Assembly (NCBI GenBank): GCA_045541495.1 | Contig: JAZQJE010000014.1 | Span: 1-9,587, forward strand | Reading direction: 5' to 3' | From: RGIG3009 sp045541495 | GTDB lineage: Bacteria > Bacillota > Clostridia > Oscillospirales > Acutalibacteraceae | DNA: 9,587 nucleotides | Shown: piece after piece, positions 5,963 through 9,587 of the stretch | Numbering within the stretch: the first letter of the stretch is position 1 | Layout of the letters: each line of letters begins with the position of its first letter | Position numbers and translations under genes: made by a program | The notes under the pieces: generated by a model | Told to the model about the DNA's origin: nothing | The model's input: the letters and a program-made list of their open reading frames with translations, nothing else | The model's database searches: none

Positions 5963-7231
5963 ATGTCCAAACAAACAGAAAATTTAGTTCCGGAAGAAGA
6001 TATACGGGAACAGGCCTTCTTGGTTGGGATTGATACGGGAGAATTTGATTGCGATTCTTCGTTGCGGGAATTGACCGAACTGGCCGACACTGCCGGTGCC
6101 GATGTGATCGGTATCCTCACTCAAAAGCGAGAAGCCCCTGATAAGGCTACCGCTATCGGCAGCGGACGGTTGGAAGAATTGTCTGAGGCGGTTGCCGCAC
6201 AAGAGGCCGACCTCGTCATTTTCGACTGTGAATTGACCGCTACGCAACAACGTAATTTGGAAGACGCTCTTCCCTGCCGAGTCATCGATCGTACCATGCT
6301 CATTTTAGACATTTTCGCAGAGCGCGCCCGTTCCGCTGAAGGACGGTTGCAAGTAGAATTGGCGCAGTTACAATATCTGTTGCCCCGATTAGCGGGACAG
6401 GGCACAGCACTTTCCCGTTTGGGCGGCGGCATCGGCACCCGCGGCCCCGGTGAAACCAAATTGGAAAACGACAAGCGGCATATTCGCCGCCGTATACAGG
6501 CATTAAAACGGCAGTTGCAGGAAGTAGAGCAACAACGAACGTTGCGCCGTGAACGCCGCCGCAAAGACGATATGGCCACCGTGGCAGTGGTGGGATATAC
6601 CAATGCCGGAAAATCCACCTTGATGAATCGACTTACCGATGCCGGCGTATTGGCAGAAGATAAACTTTTCGCCACATTGGATACCACCGCCCGTGCTCTG
6701 AAATTACCCGACGGACGTACGGTATTGTTGGTCGATACCGTCGGACTTGTCCGTCGCCTGCCCCACCATTTGGTAGACGCCTTTCACTCCACGTTGGAAG
6801 AGGCAGCGTTGGCGGATGTGATCGTCAACTTGTGTGATGCGTCCAACCCCGAAGCCGAGGAACACTTGGCGGTCACCCGTGATCTGCTCGTAAAACTGGG
6901 ATGTTCCGACCGCCCCATTCTCACCGTATTCAACAAATGTGATCGAATGGAAACAAACGTTGATGTGGATCTGGGGATCAGCGATTCTTTGCGGATCAGC
7001 GCCCTTACGGGTGCGGGAATCGGCATCCTACTGGAACGAATCGCTGCGGCACTTCCCCCTGATCGTCGCAAAGTTACGCTGTTGCTACCCTTTGATAAAG
7101 GTGCTCTGGCGGGACAATGCCGTCGGGAAGGTGCCGTGGAATCGGAAGAATATGTGGAAAGCGGGTTACTCATGACCGTCACTTTAGGTGCCAAACTGTT
7201 AGACCTTGTCAAACCGTATATACAGGAATAA
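5963..7231 (+). CDS. hflX: Ribosome-associated GTPase HflX
   Basis: A 422-residue protein of normal HflX length. HflX binds the 50S subunit and can split stalled or heat-damaged ribosomes; in some Firmicutes relatives it confers macrolide-lincosamide tolerance. The N-terminal domain (residues about 15-200) contains DVIGILTQKREAPDKATAIG, the FDCELTATQQRNLE motif and the very conserved ALSRLGGGIGTRGPGETKLE linker. The basic coiled coil (about 165-200) is followed by the G domain: GYTNAGKST (about 211-219, G1), DTVG (258, G3), NKCD (324, G4) and an SALTG-type G5. The C-terminal domain is short. The ATG at 5963 follows AAAGGAG; an upstream in-frame TTG lacks one. It is divergent from prs and ends in its own terminator. 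Confidence 0.95.
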   Translation: MSKQTENLVPEEDIREQAFLVGIDTGEFDCDSSLRELTELADTAGADVIGILTQKREAPDKATAIGSGRLEELSEAVAAQEADLVIFDCELTATQQRNLEDALPCRVIDRTMLILDIFAERARSAEGRLQVELAQLQYLLPRLAGQGTALSRLGGGIGTRGPGETKLENDKRHIRRRIQALKRQLQEVEQQRTLRRERRRKDDMATVAVVGYTNAGKSTLMNRLTDAGVLAEDKLFATLDTTARALKLPDGRTVLLVDTVGLVRRLPHHLVDAFHSTLEEAALADVIVNLCDASNPEAEEHLAVTRDLLVKLGCSDRPILTVFNKCDRMETNVDVDLGISDSLRISALTGAGIGILLERIAAALPPDRRKVTLLLPFDKGALAGQCRREGAVESEEYVESGLLMTVTLGAKLLDLVKPYIQE

Positions 7232-7275
7232 ACAGACGGGCGATAACGCCTGCCCTGCAAAAACGGATAGCATTG

Positions 7276-7308
7276 AAAAAGGCCAAGTCATACGACTTGG
7301 TCTTTTTT
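7276..7308 (+). terminator. Intrinsic terminator after hflX
   Basis: AAAAAGGCCAAGTC (7276-7289) pairs with GACTTGGTCTTTTT (7294-7307) around a 4-base loop, with one G-U pair and a run of six T. It begins about 45 bases past the hflX stop codon. Confidence 0.9.
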
Positions 7309-7316
7309 GGGTAAGG

Positions 7317-7490
7317 GCAGAAGGACTAACCCCTTTGCGGTGCCCGAAATCGGCGGTCGTGCCCTTCGGCTCTGCCGATTTCGACCGCGGCAGCAACTTT
7401 ATGCTCGCTGTATCCGCCACAGGCGGCGCTCGCATACGCTACCCACGCCACGCTCCGCGTGCTGTGAATTCGACTTCCCTACTCATAGAC
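7317..7490. repeat. GC-rich palindromic intergenic element
   Basis: This non-coding block contains several small inverted repeats in a row: GAAATCGGC (7346-7354) with GCCGATTTC (7374-7382), CCGCC-ACA-GGCGG (7414-7426) and CACGC-TCC-GCGTG (7449-7461). It is GC-rich while the DNA to its right is AT-rich, and it starts right after the hflX terminator. The make-up is like a dispersed palindromic repeat (REP-like or a non-autonomous element). I cannot identify the family, and no terminal repeats or target duplication are evident. The reading frames crossing it show no convincing protein. Confidence 0.5.
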
Positions 7491-7547
7491 AAAAAAGATA
7501 TTATCGGCCGTTTTGTATATGAATTCGAACTCTCACAAAAGACACTA

Positions 7548-7556
7548 TGCTATAAT
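7548..7556 (+). promoter_or_regulatory. Orphan extended -10 promoter element
   Basis: TGC followed directly by TATAAT (7551-7556) forms a strong extended -10 element, but no good -35 box lies at the right distance. There is no open plus-strand gene immediately downstream. The surrounding 12 bases TATGCTATAATA occur again at 7806-7817 in the pnuC promoter. Confidence 0.4.
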
Positions 7557-7615
7557 AAACCACCAAAAGGATAAAAGAAAAGCCCTCATTCCTTCTACTT
7601 ATCCTGACCAATGCA

Positions 7616-7800
7616 CTATTTTACATACGCCGCGTGTCCCAGCACGAGTTCTTTAATTTCTTCACCCGCAAAGAACACTCTTGACCGTGCTAAAAGTTTT
7701 GAAAGTATAAAATATCCGCCTTGATTGGCAAGCGCTTCGTTTCCTCTGCAACGGTTATGACAATTTTTCAAAAAACAAGTTAAATGGTTGAAGTGTTCAT
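7616..7800 (-). pseudogene. Fragment of an unrecognised minus-strand gene (C-terminal end)
   Basis: The minus strand holds an open stretch ending in TAG at 7618-7616. It reads CRGNEALANQGGYFILSKLL and continues ARSRVFFAGEEIKELVLGHA before AYVK and the stop. The balanced residue mix and helix-strand pattern look like genuine protein rather than chance translation. I do not recognise the family. No start codon with a ribosome binding site is visible, and the frame runs into the pnuC promoter region, so the upper limit given is only approximate. It is best read as the tail of a gene truncated by a rearrangement. The remaining DNA between 7560 and 7616 shows nothing I can name. Confidence 0.35.
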
Positions 7801-7816
7801 ATTTTTATGCTATAAT
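7788..7816 (+). promoter_or_regulatory. Strong promoter of pnuC
   Basis: TTGAAG (7788-7793) and a perfect TATAAT (7811-7816) lie 17 bases apart, with TGC directly before the -10 box. This is the best promoter in the right part of the window. Transcription should start near 7823, about 110 bases before the pnuC start codon, leaving a long structured leader. Confidence 0.75.
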
Positions 7817-7829
7817 ATATTTAAATCAA

Positions 7830-7895
7830 ATGATTAATATCTGCCACCGGGTAGAGTATGCTGATAGCATTCGTTTACACATCGTTAGGTCTTAG
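7830..7895 (+). CDS. Possible 21-residue leader peptide in the pnuC leader
   Basis: An ATG at 7830, only about seven bases past the expected transcription start, opens MINICHRVEYADSIRLHIVRS and stops with TAG inside the loop of the terminator-like hairpin. A ribosome translating it would cover the 5' arm of that hairpin. There is no clear ribosome binding site, so it would have to be read as a near-leaderless message. Another short frame starts at 7858 (MLIAFVYTS) and a third at 7899 (MCMRML). Which of these is translated, if any, cannot be settled by reading. Confidence 0.3.
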   Translation: MINICHRVEYADSIRLHIVRS

Positions 7896-7928
7896 AAGAT
7901 GTGTATGCGAATGCTTATTTTTTGGAGG
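7841..7928 (+). promoter_or_regulatory. Attenuator-like structured leader of pnuC
   Basis: Three structures can be drawn. Hairpin A is CTGCC-ACCG-GGTAG (7841-7854). Hairpin B is ATGC-TGATA-GCAT (7858-7870). Hairpin C joins GCATTCG (7867-7873) with CGAATGC (7908-7914), and ACACATC (7877-7883) with GATGTGT (7898-7904), around a 14-base loop. C is followed at once by TTATTTTTT and then by the pnuC ribosome binding site GGAGG (7924-7928), so it looks like an intrinsic terminator in front of the gene. B and C share bases 7867-7870 and exclude each other. The layout recalls the attenuator leaders of tet(M)/tet(O)/tet(W)-type resistance genes, from memory. It does not match any metabolite riboswitch I know, including those linked to pnuC. 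Confidence 0.6.
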
Positions 7929-7933
7929 TTATT

Positions 7934-8632
7934 ATGCAAAAACTCAAATTCCTTACAAACTACTTTTCCAGAAAGGAAGTCATCCTTTGGGTATCGTCGG
8001 TAATACTCATTCTTACTTCATTCTGTCTTTTTGATAGAGAAAGTTATTTAACACTATTTGCTTCCTTGATTGGCGTAACATCACTGATTTTCAATGCAAA
8101 AGGAAATCCATTTGGACAGTTATTAATGGTACTATTCAGCCTGATATATGGTATAATTTCATTCGCCTTTGCATATTACGGAGAAATGATTACCTATCTC
8201 GGCATGACGATGCCAATGTCCATATTGGCTCTTGTATCATGGATGAGAAACCCATATAATGGAAGCAAAGCAGAAGTAAGGGTCAACCGCATCAATACGA
8301 GAGAATACATTTTCGTGTGGTTGGCAACACTTATAATCACCATTGGATTTTACTTCATATTGGCATCACTTCATACTCCCAATATTCTACCCAGTACAAT
8401 TTCTGTTACAACAAGTTTTCTGGCAGTATATCTATCATTCCGAAGAAGCCCTTATTTTGCACTCGCTTACGCCGCAAATGACATTATTTTGATCATTCTA
8501 TGGGTATTAGCAAGCATTACTGAGGTTAGGTATATTTCCGTTGTTGTATGCTTTACTGCATTTTTTGTCAATGATTTATATGGATTTGTAAATTGGAGAA
8601 GGATGGAGAAAAGTCAGAGGCAGAATTTATGA
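7934..8632 (+). CDS. pnuC: PnuC-family nicotinamide riboside (or related vitamin) transporter
   Basis: A 232-residue membrane protein with about seven or eight hydrophobic segments, normal for the PnuC family. These carriers let nicotinamide riboside diffuse into the cell, where phosphorylation traps it for NAD synthesis; some relatives carry thiamine or riboflavin instead. Family features are NAKGNPFGQLL near residue 55, the loop SWMRNPYNGSKAEV (about 107-120), FRRSPYFALAYAANDIILIILW (two adjoining stretches, about 173-196) and the final FFVNDLYGFVNW. The ATG at 7934 follows GGAGG; a longer in-frame start at 7901 lies inside the leader hairpin and is rejected. The DNA is AT-richer than in hflX or prs. 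Regulation is probably by the attenuator leader. The GNAT gene follows after 77 bases. Substrate choice is not provable from sequence. Confidence 0.85.
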   Translation: MQKLKFLTNYFSRKEVILWVSSVILILTSFCLFDRESYLTLFASLIGVTSLIFNAKGNPFGQLLMVLFSLIYGIISFAFAYYGEMITYLGMTMPMSILALVSWMRNPYNGSKAEVRVNRINTREYIFVWLATLIITIGFYFILASLHTPNILPSTISVTTSFLAVYLSFRRSPYFALAYAANDIILIILWVLASITEVRYISVVVCFTAFFVNDLYGFVNWRRMEKSQRQNL

Positions 8633-8667
8633 AGTGCAAATTACCTTTATATTTCTTCACATTCATA

Positions 8668-8676
8668 TGGTATAAC
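8668..8676 (+). promoter_or_regulatory. Possible promoter of the GNAT gene
   Basis: TGG followed by TATAAC (8671-8676) forms an extended -10 element about 34 bases before the start codon; no clear -35 box is seen. There is no terminator between pnuC and the GNAT gene, so co-transcription from the pnuC promoter is equally possible. Confidence 0.35.
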
Positions 8677-8709
8677 TAAAATTAGTTTGCGCTTGAAGCG
8701 GAGGATACT

Positions 8710-9243
8710 ATGCTAGATAAGCTTAATACAAATGATTTTGAGAAGATATATCGGCTTATGGAAATAAGTTTTCCAGAAGATGAGTATAGGAGTTATGAAG
8801 AACAGGTGGAGCTTCTTAACAACCCACTGTATTCTGTCTATGTTTTTTATAGCGAATCTCGCTCTATTAAAGCATTTATTTCTATTTGGGAATTTGAGGA
8901 ATTTGCATATATTGAACATTTTGCCGTGGATCCTGACTACAGAAATGGCGGAATCGGTGCAAAAGTGCTTAATGAGTTGTCGGCACAAATCAAAAAGATG
9001 ATTTGTCTTGAGGTTGAACCACCGGAAAATGAAATATCCCGCGGGCGAATTGGATTCTACCAAAGAAATAACTTTTTCCTAAACGAATACCCATATATGC
9101 AACCGCCATATTCAAAAGGAAAAAAGGCAATTCCGCTATTAGTTATGACTACCGGATCTAAAATAAATAGACTTTCATTTGAACATATAAAGGATGTGCT
9201 ATATTCTGAGGTGTATAAGTGCAATACGTCTTCTTCGATATGA
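8710..9243 (+). CDS. GNAT family N-acetyltransferase
   Basis: A 177-residue cytoplasmic enzyme that should transfer an acetyl group from acetyl-CoA to an amine; the acceptor is unknown. The acetyl-CoA motif A is clear: YIEHFAVDPDYRNGGIGAKV (about residues 67-86), with the pyrophosphate loop RNGGIG at 78-83. A strand reading CLEVEPPEN (99-107) and the IGFYQRNNFFLNE motif (114-126) follow in the usual GNAT order. The C-terminal 50 residues (PPYSKGKKAIPLLVM onward) close the fold. The ATG at 8710 follows GGAGGAT. It lies 77 bases after pnuC on the same strand and shares its AT-rich make-up, so the two probably arrived together. Acetylation of a drug, a small metabolite or a protein are all possible; it is not one of the aminoglycoside or streptothricin enzymes I would recognise. 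Confidence 0.85.
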   Translation: MLDKLNTNDFEKIYRLMEISFPEDEYRSYEEQVELLNNPLYSVYVFYSESRSIKAFISIWEFEEFAYIEHFAVDPDYRNGGIGAKVLNELSAQIKKMICLEVEPPENEISRGRIGFYQRNNFFLNEYPYMQPPYSKGKKAIPLLVMTTGSKINRLSFEHIKDVLYSEVYKCNTSSSI

Positions 9244-9365
9244 ATTCATAACAGCGGACTTATAAGACACGTGCAGATAGACTGAGGGGTTCGAAAAGGT
9301 TTGTTTTTAAATCTTCCAATTACCGAATTTGAGTTTTTCTGTTTTTAGTCCAGCTGACAAAAAGA

Positions 9366-9391
9366 AAATGCGGCCTTGAAAAGCCGCATAA
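9366..9391 (-). terminator. Minus-strand intrinsic terminator (second of two)
   Basis: ATGCGGC (9368-9374) pairs with GCCGCAT (9383-9389) around an 8-base loop. Only the minus strand has a T-rich tail after it (TTTTCTTTTT), so it stops leftward transcription coming from beyond 9450. The stretch 9244-9365 holds no gene that I can see. Confidence 0.65.
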
Positions 9392-9400
9392 ATACTGGGT

Positions 9401-9455
9401 TTTATAATAAAAACACCATTGAGTCCGAACTTAGGGGGTCAGATTTCAATGGTGT
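9401..9455 (-). terminator. Minus-strand intrinsic terminator (first of two)
   Basis: ACACCATTGA (9413-9422) pairs perfectly with TCAATGGTGT (9446-9455), and the minus-strand side is followed by TTTTTATT. The 23-base loop contains GTCCGAAC and GGGGGTC, which is unusually long for a plain terminator. It should end a transcript entering from the right edge. Confidence 0.6.
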
Positions 9456-9472
9456 CTTCATTTGGCACAGCC

Positions 9473-9499
9473 TGCTGCCGGGTCTGGGATTCGAACCCA
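9473..9499 (-). other. tRNA 3'-end-like sequence (T-arm plus acceptor strand)
   Basis: Read on the minus strand, TGGGTTCGAATCCCA forms a perfect T-arm with its TTCGAAT loop. It is followed by GACCCGGCA, which resembles the 3' acceptor strand and discriminator base of a Leu- or Arg-type tRNA. The last three bases are GCA rather than CCA. Nothing upstream (to 9587) forms the rest of a tRNA: the D-arm, anticodon arm and 5' acceptor strand are missing. Such a 3' fragment is what an integrase attachment site leaves behind, but it could also be part of a dispersed repeat. A tRNA interrupted or displaced beyond the window is possible. Confidence 0.4.
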
Positions 9500-9516
9500 T
9501 CCTCGCTGCGCTCGGG

Positions 9517-9567
9517 TCAAGAACGCATTTCGTTACGCATTAATTGTTAGTTCACTTGCGTTCTTGA
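9517..9567. repeat. 10-bp inverted repeat at the right edge
   Basis: TCAAGAACGC (9517-9526) and GCGTTCTTGA (9558-9567) are exact inverted copies 31 bases apart. Between them ACGCATT occurs twice with slight change. It directly adjoins the tRNA-like fragment and a CTCGCTGCGCTCGG stretch. The meaning is unknown; it may be an element end or recombination arm. Confidence 0.5.
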
Positions 9568-9587
9568 AGTGATTTCTCACCCATACT

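Noticed and set aside
6121..6687. Minus-strand frame opposite hflX (188 residues)
   Set aside because: It is antisense to the conserved linker and G domain of HflX and is rich in Arg, Ser and Cys as expected for a shadow frame.
7346..7461. CRISPR array or tandem repeat in the GC-rich block
   Set aside because: The palindromes differ from one another in sequence and spacing and there are no repeated units with spacers.
7206..7574. Open plus-strand frame across the end of hflX and the palindromic block
   Set aside because: It crosses the hflX terminator, reads through inverted repeats and shows no protein-like pattern or ribosome binding site.
7841..7914. NAD-II, preQ1, TPP or ZTP riboswitch in the pnuC leader
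   Set aside because: I could not find the conserved cores of any of these; the structure reads as hairpins plus a terminator only.
7901..7936. In-frame upstream start for pnuC giving an extra 11 residues
   Set aside because: It lies within the 3' arm of the leader hairpin and has no ribosome binding site, while the ATG at 7934 has a good GGAGG at the right distance.
9473..9587. Complete tRNA-Leu or tRNA-Arg gene
   Set aside because: Only the T-arm and 3' acceptor strand are present; no anticodon arm, D-arm or matching 5' acceptor strand can be found upstream.

Overview
The window looks like a chromosome segment from a low-to-medium GC Firmicute, most likely a gut Clostridium-class bacterium of the Oscillospirales/Ruminococcaceae type. 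This is inferred from the family content: an AtpI-like protein, a DacF-type carboxypeptidase, a long divergent Prs and HflX. It also fits the strong GGAGG-type ribosome binding sites and the classical sigma-A promoters and intrinsic terminators. No species can be named from the sequence alone.

Left part (1-2900): the start of a small AtpI-like membrane protein (minus) and a MATE-family efflux pump (minus) are separated by an intrinsic terminator. The MATE promoter overlaps a divergent promoter for a small cysteine-type amidase (plus). A nitroreductase (plus) follows with its own promoter.

Middle part (2900-7310): an internally deleted IS3-family element of about 360 bp lies between the converging nitroreductase and dacF genes, and its hairpins may now end both transcripts. 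dacF (minus) and a divergent ribose-phosphate pyrophosphokinase (minus) are housekeeping genes separated by a very strong terminator. hflX (plus) is transcribed divergently from prs and ends in a good terminator.

Right part (7310-9587): this part has a different character. A GC-rich block of palindromes (about 7317-7490) is followed by visibly AT-richer DNA. That DNA holds a fragment of a broken minus-strand gene, a PnuC-type transporter and a GNAT acetyltransferase. The pnuC leader has a strong promoter, a short reading frame and a terminator-like hairpin that ends directly at the ribosome binding site, so it reads as an attenuator. Two minus-strand terminators and a sequence like the 3' end of a tRNA close the segment. 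I read it as an acquired accessory cassette next to the hflX terminator. The attenuated pnuC-GNAT pair is the part most worth follow-up; the rest is ordinary chromosome.
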